This document shows, piece after piece, positions 42,923 to 51,900 of a stretch of DNA of 64,000 nucleotides. The number at the start of each line of letters is the position of its first letter. Within the stretch, counting starts at the first letter, position 1. The notes under the pieces were generated by a model, which was not told the origin of the DNA, did not search any database, and saw only the letters and a program-made list of their open reading frames with translations. This DNA is from an uncultured Aquimarina sp. GTDB taxonomy: Bacteria; Bacteroidota; Bacteroidia; Flavobacteriales; Flavobacteriaceae. Position numbers and translations under genes: made by a program. The stretch lies in NCBI GenBank assembly GCA_947500545.1, contig CANMSO010000004.1, forward strand, positions 124,001-188,000. The letters are read 5' to 3'.

Positions 42923-44152
42923 ATGCAAAAAAAGAAGTTATACATTATAAGTTTTGGAGTTATCCTTATTGGAGTTCTATCTTATTTTGCTTTTTATCAG
43001 GCAAAACAAAACAATGCAAATGAATATATAGCTATTACACCAATTGCTATACATCAAAACGGAATGGAATTTATTGATTCTTCAGTATGCGTGGAATGTC
43101 ATAAACAGATAGTCGAAGACCATTATAAAACCGCTCATTACAACTCTTTTAAACTTGCAAATGAGAATACCATAAAAGGAAGCTTCAAAAAAAGTAACAA
43201 CCATTTTAGGTTAAATCAAAACACGGTTTTTAATATGATTGCTCGTGACTCAGGCTTTTATCAGGAACCGATTATCGATAATCAGAAAACCCCTTTCTAC
43301 AGCGCCAAAATGGACCTTGTGGTCGGATCAGGAACCAAAGGGCAATCCTACCTTATGTGGAACAACAATAACTTATTTCAACTACAAGCTTCCTATTTTA
43401 CTCCAACCAACAGCTGGATCAATAGTCCCGGAGCACCAGATCAACTTGCACCAGCCAGACCTGTTATTGAGCGTTGCCTGGAATGCCATACTACATATGC
43501 TCAAAACATTTCAGGGAAAAAAAACGGCAATCAATTTCAGAGAAAAAATATAGTTTACGGTATTGATTGCCAACGTTGTCATGGTCCCGTAACAAAACAC
43601 ATAAGATATCACAAACAAAACCCTACAGAAAAAGTCGCTAAACACATTTTAAAATACGGCTCCTTATCTAGGCAACAACGACTAGATGCTTGTGCATTGT
43701 GCCACTCAGGTTTACGAGTTAAAACTACTGAACGGGCTTTTACATTTATGGCTGGAGATTCCTTAAAAAAGTTTTCCTTTCCGGATTATGATGAAACAAG
43801 TCTTGTTGATTTAGATGTTCATGGAAATCAATATGGATTACTAAAAGCTAGTAAGTGCTTTCAACAAAGTCAGGCTTTGGACTGTACTTCTTGCCACAAT
43901 CCTCACAAAAATGAAAGGGGCGATTTTGCTGCATTTAATCAAAAATGTATTCAATGTCATACTACGATAAAGAAGCCTATAAATTGCTCTGGCAATAAAA
44001 ATGAAGTTGAAAAAATGAGAAATAACTGTGTTCAATGCCACATGCCCTTGGCAGACAGTAAAACCATGAAAATACAAATCCCAGAGGGTGATGAAATTTC
44101 TGTACAGGTGCGCACACACTTAATTGGGATATACAACCAGGTTCACAATTAG
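42923..44152 (+). CDS. Membrane-anchored seven-heme c-type cytochrome
   Basis: The 409-residue protein has an uncleaved N-terminal anchor (LYIISFGVILIGVLSYFAF) and seven CxxCH heme sites in order: CVECH, CLECH, CQRCH, CALCH, CTSCH, CIQCH and CVQCH. The CLECHTTYAQN and CTSCHNPH contexts resemble cytochrome c-554/NrfB-like multiheme families. It should face the periplasm and store or relay electrons. It sits alone: no quinol oxidase, NrfA or NapC gene is next to it, and the only other heme protein in the window is the giant secreted cytochrome. Function beyond electron transfer cannot be specified. It converges on a small unknown gene. Confidence 0.85.
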   Translation: MQKKKLYIISFGVILIGVLSYFAFYQAKQNNANEYIAITPIAIHQNGMEFIDSSVCVECHKQIVEDHYKTAHYNSFKLANENTIKGSFKKSNNHFRLNQNTVFNMIARDSGFYQEPIIDNQKTPFYSAKMDLVVGSGTKGQSYLMWNNNNLFQLQASYFTPTNSWINSPGAPDQLAPARPVIERCLECHTTYAQNISGKKNGNQFQRKNIVYGIDCQRCHGPVTKHIRYHKQNPTEKVAKHILKYGSLSRQQRLDACALCHSGLRVKTTERAFTFMAGDSLKKFSFPDYDETSLVDLDVHGNQYGLLKASKCFQQSQALDCTSCHNPHKNERGDFAAFNQKCIQCHTTIKKPINCSGNKNEVEKMRNNCVQCHMPLADSKTMKIQIPEGDEISVQVRTHLIGIYNQVHN

Positions 44153-44157
44153 AAACA

Positions 44158-44520
44158 CTAGTCAAAAAAACTTCCTGCCCAATTTTCTGCCTCTTCTAAT
44201 TCTTTAAAAAATGTAAAAGCTTCATTCCATAAAGGCTGTTCTTGCATTGCTCTTCTTATTTCTTCTGGATTCTCAGAAACTATAGCAAAACCAATCATAT
44301 TTTTTAAAATCCTCCCTTTATAAACATTGAGATCTATATCATGAGGAAACTTGCGATGTGTAATAAAAACAAATCTCCTACCAGCATAATAATCTTCTAA
44401 ATATGATGTGATTTCACCTGCCGTTTCCATAGTAATAGCAGACCCCTTATGCATTACCAAAATCGCATGAGATTCTTTAAAAGTTAAGGTACAATATGGT
44501 AATTGAGTTTCTTTTATCAT
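44158..44520 (-). CDS. Small cytosolic protein, STAS/SpoIIAA-like fold possible
   Basis: A 120-residue protein without signal or membrane segments. It has a strand-helix pattern: CTLTFKESHAILVMHKGSAI, then TSYLEDYYAGRRFVFITHRK, and ILKNMIGFAIVSENPEEI. This is consistent with the SpoIIAA/STAS-like single-domain proteins of flavobacteria, where the domain may bind a lipid or protein partner. The assignment rests on pattern only. ATG at 44520 is used; a TTG two codons earlier is unlikely. A consensus promoter is present. It converges with the cytochrome gene, six bases apart. Confidence 0.5.
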   Translation of the reverse strand: MIKETQLPYCTLTFKESHAILVMHKGSAITMETAGEITSYLEDYYAGRRFVFITHRKFPHDIDLNVYKGRILKNMIGFAIVSENPEEIRRAMQEQPLWNEAFTFFKELEEAENWAGSFFD

Positions 44521-44536
44521 TTTCAATATAGTCCTA

Positions 44537-44565
44537 CAAATATAATGTTAATTTCTTTCTTACAA
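44537..44565 (-). promoter_or_regulatory. Promoter of the STAS-like gene
   Basis: Minus-strand TTG (44563-44565), 18 bases, TATATTTG (44537-44544), 17 bases before the start codon. Confidence 0.55.
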
Positions 44566-44733
44566 CACTTTATCTGCTAATCTAGGATTTAAACATAAGT
44601 ATTGTTTTTATAACACTGTAAATTAGATTATATTTCAACCATTAATTTGTTCTTTAGTTTCGGTATCAAAAAATTAAATGACTCCATAGTCAAAACAAAT
44701 ATATTGATTGTAAGCTTTGGGAAAATTATTGAC

Positions 44734-44741
44734 TAATTTTG
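44734..44741 (+). promoter_or_regulatory. -7 box for trxA
   Basis: TAATTTTG, an exact TAnnTTTG, 43 bases before the trxA start. The nearest upstream TTG (44708-44710) is at 23 bases, slightly long. Confidence 0.5.
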
Positions 44742-44783
44742 TGAATATTAAAATAAAACAAGAATTTTAAACAATAAATAACT

Positions 44784-45101
44784 ATGGCACTAGAAATAAC
44801 AGATGCTACTTTTGATGAGGTAGTACTTAAAAGTGAGAAACCAGTATTAGTTGATTTTTGGGCTGCTTGGTGTGGTCCTTGTAGAATGGTAGGCCCTATC
44901 ATTGAACAAATCAGTGAGGAATATAACGGCAAAGCCGTTGTTGGAAAAGTAGATGTTGATGCTAATCAAGAATTTGCTGCTAAATATGGAGTAAGAAACA
45001 TCCCTACCGTTTTGGTTTTTCAAAATGGAGAAGTAGTAGGTCGTCAAGTAGGTGTATCTCCAAAAAATGTATACGCAGAAGCATTAGATTCTCTTTTGTA
45101 A
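44784..45101 (+). CDS. trxA: Thioredoxin
   Basis: A 105-residue single-domain thioredoxin with the active site WCGPC (Cys30, Cys33) in PVLVDFWAAWCGPCRMVGPI, the buried Asp of LVDFW, and the cis-Pro in RNIPTVLVF. Length matches E. coli TrxA. It reduces protein disulfides in the cytoplasm with electrons from thioredoxin reductase, which is not in this window. The gene has its own -7 box and a strong terminator. Confidence 0.95.
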   Translation: MALEITDATFDEVVLKSEKPVLVDFWAAWCGPCRMVGPIIEQISEEYNGKAVVGKVDVDANQEFAAKYGVRNIPTVLVFQNGEVVGRQVGVSPKNVYAEALDSLL

Positions 45102-45124
45102 AAGAAACTAAAGATAAAAAATAG

Positions 45125-45160
45125 GAAAAGGTTTGACGAATTGTCAAACCTTTTCTATTT
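45125..45160 (+). terminator. Rho-independent terminator
   Basis: Perfect 13-bp stem GAAAAGGTTTGAC / GTCAAACCTTTTC with loop GAATT, then TATTTTC. It follows trxA and lies 19 bases before the DUF58 gene, so that gene either has its own weak promoter or relies on read-through. Confidence 0.8.
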
Positions 45161-45178
45161 TCACAGAAATCTGTTCTT

Positions 45179-46108
45179 ATGGATATTCAAAAAGAAATAA
45201 ATAAAACTGGTGGATTTACCAACCTTGAACTTTTAGCCAAACAGGTTGTAGAGGGTTTTATTTCTGGTATGCATAAGAGTCCTTTTCATGGTTTTTCTGC
45301 AGAATTTGCAGAGCATAAAGTCTACAATAGTGGCGAAAGCACTAAACATATTGACTGGAAACTTTTTGCAAAAACCGACAAACTTTTTACCAAACGTTAC
45401 GAAGAAGAAACCAATCTAAGGTGTCATATTATTATCGATAGTTCTTCTTCTATGCATTATCCAAAGGTAAAAGAACATCATTTGGGTTCATTAAACAAAA
45501 TTAGTTTTTCTGTTTTGGCTACAGCATGTTTGATGAATATTTTAAAGAAACAACGAGATGCTATCGGCCTAAGTATTTACAGCGACAAGTATGACTATTA
45601 TGCGCCAGAAAAAGGAAGTGAGAGACATCATCAAATGCTGCTCAATAAACTAAATGAAACGATTACAAACGTATCCATAAATAAGAATACAGAAACTTTT
45701 AAGTTTCTACATTTAATTGCCGAAAAGATTCATCGTAGATCATTAATTTTTTTATTTACCGATATGCTACAGGCTACTTCTAGTCCCGAAAAACTATTCG
45801 AGGCTTTAAGGCACCTTAAGTACAATAAACATGAAGTTATTCTTTTTCATACTTTTGATAGTGAAAAAGAACTTAATTTTGATTTCAGTAACCGTCCTAC
45901 TCGATTTATTGATGTAGAAACAGGTGAGCACATTAATTTGTATGCTGATAATATTAAGGACAACTACCAAAAAGCTGTTTCTTCATACTTTTATGATTTA
46001 AAAATGAAATGTGCTCAATACGGTATAAAGTATGTGGAAGCGGATACAACAAAAGATTTTGATAAAATACTAACAACATATTTAGTTGAAAGACAGAAAT
46101 TTACTTGA
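45179..46108 (+). CDS. DUF58 / von Willebrand A-like protein
   Basis: The 309-residue protein has the DUF58 core: HKVYNSGESTKHIDWKLFAK (near residue 42-62), then LRCHIIIDSSSSMHYP near 81. The DSSSS stretch fits a vWA metal-site motif (DxSxS). A second conserved block is RSLIFLFTDMLQATSSPEK near 181. DUF58 proteins commonly partner MoxR AAA-ATPases, but no moxR gene is adjacent here, which is unusual for a bacteroidete. No signal or membrane segment is evident. Role unknown; chaperone-like maturation of a membrane complex is the family hypothesis. Confidence 0.8.
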   Translation: MDIQKEINKTGGFTNLELLAKQVVEGFISGMHKSPFHGFSAEFAEHKVYNSGESTKHIDWKLFAKTDKLFTKRYEEETNLRCHIIIDSSSSMHYPKVKEHHLGSLNKISFSVLATACLMNILKKQRDAIGLSIYSDKYDYYAPEKGSERHHQMLLNKLNETITNVSINKNTETFKFLHLIAEKIHRRSLIFLFTDMLQATSSPEKLFEALRHLKYNKHEVILFHTFDSEKELNFDFSNRPTRFIDVETGEHINLYADNIKDNYQKAVSSYFYDLKMKCAQYGIKYVEADTTKDFDKILTTYLVERQKFT

Positions 46109-46146
46109 TTTCAGAAAAACAAAGTCAAAAAAAACAAAAAAAACAT

Positions 46147-46176
46147 TTGCGGGTAATAAAATGAGGTGTATATTTG
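46147..46176 (+). promoter_or_regulatory. tRNA-Asp promoter
   Basis: TTG (46147-46149), 19 bases, TATATTTG (46169-46176): a perfect Bacteroidetes promoter, 18 bases before the tRNA. Confidence 0.8.
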
Positions 46177-46194
46177 CATCCGCAATAAGGCCTT

Positions 46195-46268
46195 GGTCTG
46201 GTAGTTCAGTTGGTTAGAATACCTGCCTGTCACGCAGGGGGTCGCGGGTTCGAGTCCCGTCCAGACCG
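46195..46268 (+). tRNA. tRNA-Asp (anticodon GTC)
   Basis: A complete cloverleaf: acceptor GGTCTGG/CCAGACC (46195-46201 and 46261-46267), D arm GTTC/GAAT, anticodon stem CCTGC/GCAGG with loop CTGTCAC (anticodon GTC at 46229-46231), variable loop GGGTC, and T arm GCGGG-TTCGAGT-CCCGT. The discriminator base is G, as tRNA-Asp requires. The terminal CCA is not encoded. It is preceded by a perfect promoter and followed by a terminator. Confidence 0.97.
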
Positions 46269-46278
46269 CAAAATTGCT

Positions 46279-46308
46279 AAAGCTTCAATCACCATTGAAG
46301 CTTTTTTT
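46279..46308 (+). terminator. Terminator after tRNA-Asp
   Basis: Stem AAAGCTTCAAT / ATTGAAGCTTT, loop CACC, then seven T. Confidence 0.9.
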
Positions 46309-46331
46309 GGCAATTAAAAATGTTGTGTTGT

Positions 46332-46407
46332 CTCACGCCTAGCGTGAGTGGTTTAGTAGTAAACCGATGAGAAGCTTTTCCATATAAACTTGGAGAGGCT
46401 TTTTTTA
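46332..46407 (+). other. Cluster of three hairpins downstream of tRNA-Asp, possible small RNA
   Basis: CTCACGC-CTA-GCGTGAG (46332-46348), GGTTTA-GTAG-TAAACC (46350-46365), and a G-U-rich stem 46372-46381 / 46392-46401 followed by a T-run. The last may terminate transcription toward the convergent DUF456 gene. Three adjacent structured elements ending in a T-run have the form of a short structured RNA, but no promoter of its own is seen. Confidence 0.4.
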
Positions 46408-46424
46408 GTTTTAGGAACAATCAT

Positions 46425-46925
46425 TTAAAATATCTTACCCCAGTGATCCCAAACTTCGCTAATAAATAAAATCAAAAAGGCTACCGAAACAATAAACTTA
46501 ATAAAGGTGCCCGCCAGAAAACCAATAAAAGAACCAAAAGCGGCTTTTAATGCTCTAGAAGAATCACTACTGTCTCTAATAAATTCACCAATAAACGCTC
46601 CTGCAAATGGGCCTATAATAATTCCAAATGGCCCCATAAATATAATACCAACTATAAGCCCTAGAGAACTACCTATCATTCCATATTTTGTTCCTCCAAA
46701 CTTTTTCGTCCCCAACGCCGGGACAATATAATCGAGTATCCAAACCACTATTGATATTGCCAAAGTAATACCTAAAAACGTCCAATTTTGCGGAACTGCA
46801 TCAGTCAAATGAAGAATCAATAGACCTATCCATGCAGTAAATGGCCCAGGCAACACAGGAAGAAAACTCCCGATAACACCTAAAAGACAAAATAAAAAAC
46901 CAATTATGATTAATGCTATATCCAT
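46425..46925 (-). CDS. DUF456 membrane protein
   Basis: A 166-residue protein with about four helices: IALIIIGFLFCLLGVIGSFL, PVLPGPFTAWIGLLILHLTD, a Gly-rich pair (KFGGTKYGMIGSSLGLIVG; GPFGIIIGPFAGAFIGEFI), and a C-terminal helix. The GSFLPVLPGP start and the GPFGIIxGPxxGAxxGE block define DUF456. Family function is unknown. A compact inner-membrane protein in its own transcription unit, convergent with tRNA-Asp. Confidence 0.88.
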   Translation of the reverse strand: MDIALIIIGFLFCLLGVIGSFLPVLPGPFTAWIGLLILHLTDAVPQNWTFLGITLAISIVVWILDYIVPALGTKKFGGTKYGMIGSSLGLIVGIIFMGPFGIIIGPFAGAFIGEFIRDSSDSSRALKAAFGSFIGFLAGTFIKFIVSVAFLILFISEVWDHWGKIF

Positions 46926-47119
46926 ATTCTTTTGCTTATATGACGATAATGCTTCTGATTTGTTACGCGAATATCAAATAATCAACCCCACCTCTTACTT
47001 TACACCTCAAAGAAGGGGAAAGATTAATAGACAACCAATAACATCGGCTTTTTATACCTAAAACATTAATTTATTTTATTCAGTTTCTAATAGCCTTATC
47101 GATAAAATCTTGTTTTTTT

Positions 47120-47184
47120 AACTAAGAAATTAGTTAAAACTAAATATTTAGTTATATTTGTCTCCTAGAACTAAAAAATTAGTT
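47120..47184 (+). promoter_or_regulatory. Three AACTAA-N4-TTAGTT operators for the BlaI-like repressor
   Basis: Three 16-bp dyads with identical half-sites: 47120-47135 (AACTAAGAAATTAGTT), 47138-47153 (AACTAAATATTTAGTT, a full palindrome) and 47169-47184 (AACTAAAAAATTAGTT). The -7 box TATATTTG (47153-47160) lies between sites 2 and 3 and shares one base with site 2. A repressor bound here would block the promoter. The layout resembles BlaI/MecI autoregulation, whose operators are also dyads with TACTA-type half-sites. Confidence 0.8.
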
Positions 47185-47195
47185 TTTACAATTAC

Positions 47196-47555
47196 ATGAA
47201 ACAACTCACCAAAGCTGAAGAAGAAGTAATGCAACTGTTATGGCAACAAGAAGAGGCCAATGTGGCTTCAATCATAGAGCAAATGCCAGATCCCAAGCCT
47301 GCATACAATACTATTTCTACAATCATAAGAATTTTAGAAAATAAACAATTTGTATCTCATCGAAAGAAAGGTAAAGGATATATCTATTTCCCAATAGTTA
47401 AAAAAGAGGATTATAGTAGTCAATCTCTAAATAAGTTGATGAATAACTACTTTAATGGATCTTTTAGAAACATGGTTTCCTTTTTTGTAAAAAAGAACGA
47501 TATGGATATTAAAGATCTAGAACAAATTTTAAAAGAACTTGATAAAGAAAATTAA
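47196..47555 (+). CDS. BlaI/MecI/CopY-family repressor
   Basis: The 119-residue protein has the winged-helix of the BlaI family: LTKAEEEVMQLLWQQEEANV, YNTISTIIRILENKQFVSHR near residue 37, and KGKGYIYFPIV as wing. The C-terminal half is the dimerisation helix region. In the bla/mec systems the sensor protease causes cleavage of the repressor and opens the promoter. Three matching palindromes lie in its promoter region, so autoregulation is nearly certain. The downstream gene, five bases away, is its sensor-like partner. No beta-lactamase gene is in this window. Confidence 0.9.
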   Translation: MKQLTKAEEEVMQLLWQQEEANVASIIEQMPDPKPAYNTISTIIRILENKQFVSHRKKGKGYIYFPIVKKEDYSSQSLNKLMNNYFNGSFRNMVSFFVKKNDMDIKDLEQILKELDKEN

Positions 47556-47560
47556 TTATT

Positions 47561-48907
47561 ATGCTCCACTACCTACTACAAACTCTTGTTTTTCAAGTGT
47601 TATTTTTGGCCCTTTATGACATATTTCATAAAAAGGACACATTTTTCGCCTGGAACAGGTTATACCTAATCATCACACCAATCTTATCATTGGTATTTCC
47701 TTTTATAAAAATTTCAGCATTGAGTTCGCCTACTCCTCAGGGATATATTACCCAATTAGAAAGAGTAATAACGGTCTCTTCAGAAAATCTTGTTGTTCTG
47801 GGCACAACGGGACCAGAGCAAAACCCAACAAATTGGTGGATGGTACTTTATTATTTAGGCGCTACCATAAGTCTAGTGTTATTGATTATGAAGTTTTATA
47901 AGCTTAACATTTTGACTAGCTTTTCTTTTACCTCCAACATTAAAAATAAGAAAGTAGTTACACTTCCTAATAGTAATCAAGCATTTTCATTTTGGAACAC
48001 TATTTACCTGGGAGATGGACTCCAAGAAGAAGAAAAAAAGCAAATTTTAACTCATGAGCTTGTACATGTAGAACAAAAACATTCATTGGACCAAATATGT
48101 TTTGAAATCCTCAAAATAGTACTGTGGTGGAATCCGATGATTTACATTTATCAATCAAGAGTAACGGTATTACATGAATACTTGGCCGATGAAGCAGTTA
48201 TATCTACTATAGATAAGAGAAATTATATAGAACAATTACTGAATGCGACTTTTCAAACTCAGGAAATCACATTTGTCAATCAATTTTTTAATCAATCATT
48301 AATCAAAAAACGAATCGTTATGTTACAAAAAACCAAATCTAAAACTATTGCCAAATTCAAGTACCTATTACTGGTACCTGTCATTATAGGGATTCTTACT
48401 TACACTTCATGTAGTGATGAATCTAATCAACCTATTAATAATAATATTGGGAATTCGAGTAGCATTAAAAATAGCAATATCTCTGAGCATTTAAAAAGCG
48501 GAGAACCTGAATGCCCAAATCAGAATTCTGAATATGACAAAAACCTTGATAATTACCTAAAAATAGCTGTTGGTAAAAATACTGAGGTTATTGTTGATAT
48601 TATTTCGATTGAGTCTTCAAAAAAAATAAGAACGGTATATATAGCAAACAATACTACTCAATTTATTAGACACATCCCAGAAGGCAAATACAAATTTCAT
48701 ATTGCCTACGGTTATGATTATGCAGAAAAAACTGTAGATGGAATATGTAAAGCCTATTTTAAAAATGAAAAATTAACAGAACAAGGCATTCAAGTACTTG
48801 ATTTTAATACTATAAAAACAAAAGAAGGAGTAAATGTACCTTCATATAATCTAACTCTTGATTTGCCAGGCGATTCTGATCACGATCACGAAAGCGATCC
48901 TTCTTAG
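47561..48907 (+). CDS. BlaR1-like M56 metallopeptidase sensor
   Basis: The 448-residue protein has N-terminal helices, a peptidase M56 domain with the zinc motif HELVH (His165, Glu166, His169) and EYLADEAVI with Glu206 as the third ligand, and another helix near 265-280 ending at YTSCSD. An extracytoplasmic tail of about 160 residues has no penicillin-binding SxxK/SxN set; instead it reads as small strands with acidic termini (DHDHESDPS). So the protease half is BlaR1-like but the sensor half is different, and the signal is not evidently a beta-lactam. It pairs with the BlaI-like repressor. A bidirectional terminator follows. Confidence 0.82.
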   Translation: MLHYLLQTLVFQVLFLALYDIFHKKDTFFAWNRLYLIITPILSLVFPFIKISALSSPTPQGYITQLERVITVSSENLVVLGTTGPEQNPTNWWMVLYYLGATISLVLLIMKFYKLNILTSFSFTSNIKNKKVVTLPNSNQAFSFWNTIYLGDGLQEEEKKQILTHELVHVEQKHSLDQICFEILKIVLWWNPMIYIYQSRVTVLHEYLADEAVISTIDKRNYIEQLLNATFQTQEITFVNQFFNQSLIKKRIVMLQKTKSKTIAKFKYLLLVPVIIGILTYTSCSDESNQPINNNIGNSSSIKNSNISEHLKSGEPECPNQNSEYDKNLDNYLKIAVGKNTEVIVDIISIESSKKIRTVYIANNTTQFIRHIPEGKYKFHIAYGYDYAEKTVDGICKAYFKNEKLTEQGIQVLDFNTIKTKEGVNVPSYNLTLDLPGDSDHDHESDPS

Positions 48908-48934
48908 TTTATAAATAGTAGTTATAGTTAAATA

Positions 48935-48967
48935 AAAAGGTTACCCGAAATGGGTAACCTTTTCTTT
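48935..48967. terminator. Bidirectional terminator
   Basis: Perfect 12-bp stem AAAAGGTTACCC / GGGTAACCTTTT with loop GAAAT, between the convergent M56 and DUF5060 genes. T-runs occur on both strands. Confidence 0.85.
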
Positions 48968-48986
48968 TTAAAATCTACACTTGTTA

Positions 48987-51900
48987 TTATTGTTTTATGA
49001 TCTTTCTTGTAGACATAACTTTGTTGGTTTTATTTTGCTCCAAAACGTTCAAAATATAATATCCAGAAGGTAAATCATACATATCTATCCAGTTTTGGCC
49101 TTCTTTTATAATTACTTCCTTTTGCAACATACCTGTTGAGTTAAATATTTTAACTCTTGAACCAACAGATGCTCCAGAAACGCTAACTCTATCTGTTATA
49201 GGATTAGGAAATACAGAAATATTACTATTATCACTTATCAGACTTTGTTGTCTAGCGCTGGTATAAGTAATAACTAATTGAGGAGGTTTGTTGATTCCAT
49301 TCTCTTTAGATGCAAATGCAAAGTCGTTTCCTGAAGTCATTCTTAATATAAGCGATAACTTGTTTCCAGATACCGCTACCGCATTCAGGTTTACTGTTTT
49401 TGCATTCCCTATTGCATAAGTATTATTCAAACTTCCTAATAAATTTCCTACAGAAGGCTTATTTCCATTAGCTAAGTTGTTTTCAGTCCAATTATTAGAA
49501 GTTCCTCTATGCACTGTAAGATTACCATTGCCTGGGTCTGAATTTACAGTAAATTTTAGCTGTGCATTAGTAATAGTTCCATTAATAGATGAAAGATCAA
49601 ACATTAGATATCCTGTTCTCTTACTCTGCTCTACTCGAACAATATCACTATTAAATCTAGTTGCTCCTTGTAAATAGGCATCATGAATAGGAGAAAGTGT
49701 TATTGTTTGTTCTACAGGAGCTGCTAGTTCAGAAGTAACAATTCTATCTATATTAAATAAATAGCCTGATGCTCCTTTATACAATAATCTTAAGACTTTC
49801 TCTCCTTTGGTTAGTGAAACATCTACAGAATATTTCTTATAATTATGCCATTGCCCTGTTACAGGAAGTGTTATAGAACCTACAGTGTTACCCGCTTCAA
49901 TGATATCTACACTTCCTCCTACTCCTGCGCTAGAAGCATAAAAATCGAAAGTATACATTCCGTTGGAAGCTATATTCACATTATAATTTGTATAATCTCC
50001 ATTTTTAATATACCCCAAATTCTGATTTGAAGTACCGGGCGTATTTTCGATACGTATACTTCCTGATTTTGAATCAAAACTTTCTGCTTCAAAGGCTCCG
50101 GGAATATCAATTGCGCCTGTTGGTGGAGGTGTATTTCCTTCTATTTGAATATTTATTGCCGTAGAAGTGGTAACTGCCCCATCATTATCTGTAGCCTTTG
50201 CAGTGATTGCATAACTTCCCGCATTAGCGATAGTTGTAGAAGTTTGATAAGGTGCTTGTTGTTCTGTTCCAACCAGGTTACCATTTACAAAAAACTCAAC
50301 TTTTGCAATTGTTCCATCCGTATCTGATGCATTTGCGCTTAGAGAAATTGTTTCCCCTTCTTGAAAAACAGCCCCATTAGATGGTGAGGTAACATTTACT
50401 TGAGGTAAACTATTCTGATCACCACAATCTACTAATACCTCAGCTGGGCCATTTCCACTTGGCTTGGTATAGGTTTTAGACAATACAAATTTATCCATTT
50501 CGAATCCATCTTCTCTCATAGAAAATGAAATCGTATGAATACCAGCACTTGGAACATTAATAAATATTTTTTGAGCTTCACCACAATGGTTAGCACCTGT
50601 ACGCTGCTTACTTTCCCATGTCCATTGGTTTTTACCTGCACACCATTGCATTCTCTGACCAGATGCCGGCCACGTTCCATCTATTCCCACATGTACTCCA
50701 TTATCTTCAGAACCTGTAGAATGTGCTCTTACCCAAACAAAATATTTACCAGATGTTGTAAACTTCACCTTGTAGTTAATTATGGCTACTTGACCTGCTG
50801 TATTAGAAAAATTTTCTCCATTAATCAATGGGTCACCATGCGTCACTCTTGTATCTGGTAATATTTCTAAATATCCTCCATCACTTGCTCCATTAGAGTG
50901 ATCTGGATCTGGGTCAGGTGTGGGTGTTGATCCACTACCATTAAGCACATACCATTTTCTTTTATCACTTTTAGATTGGCTTTCAAAATGTTCTGCTTCA
51001 ACGGCAACAACACCATTTTGCTCAAGAGCAACACAATCACCGTCACCGCCGCCGTCTCCGCCACCATTTCCGTTCTTCTTTCTAATCAAAGCAACCCAAT
51101 CATTATTATCCGGTGCTACCAAATTACCGCCCAAAGTAGTTTTTGCAGTAAGATCACCCCCTGATCTTGGGTTATACCATTGTACATCATACCTGTCATT
51201 TCCAGAAGGTAAGTTTAATCCTGTAGATCCTCCGTTTGGTCTATAAACAGCATATACATCACCAGTTTTGGCCAACACATAATCATTACCATCTGACGTC
51301 ACTCCGTCAGAAGATACCATATCAGTTAAACTTCCTAATAAATTATCATTAAAAAACTGTAATGCTCTAGCTGCATCAGAATATTTACCATCTCTGGACC
51401 TATGATTTTGAGCAGATAGATCAGTTTCACCGGTTTGATATCCATAATAATATTCTACACCTGTTCCACCAGCCATGAGTGTACCCCAAAGTACTTTATG
51501 CCTAACCAGTTTGTCTTCTTTTCCGTCTTGATCCACACCAATATTGGCACTTCCTTGCTCATCATTGGCTACTACCCATTTCTTACCGGCGTTACGGGAT
51601 TTCTCTAACCATCTTTTTACATCATTATGTACTTTATTCTTATCTGTCTGAACAGATGCTCCAGTAAGAACAGAATTATTACCTAAAAGTGGGTTATATC
51701 GCTGATCTTGTTGATTAGGATAGGTATGAATTACTATATGATGATCATATGGATCCATTTGTTTGATATATGCGGCGGTAGATTTAACCACATTATCAGG
51801 TATGGTAGTTTCTTCAGAAAGGTTCCAATTAAGGGCTAAATGATGTCCGAAACGCGCTATCAGTTCACGGTAGTACAATTTTCTCTGCCTTCCAAAACCA

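Noticed and set aside
46195..46424. tRNA-Asp as an integration site for a mobile element
   Set aside because: No integrase, no repeat of the tRNA 3' end, and flanking genes are ordinary chromosomal genes.
47561..48907. Beta-lactam resistance operon
   Set aside because: The sensor lacks a penicillin-binding SxxK/SxN domain and no beta-lactamase or PBP gene is linked.
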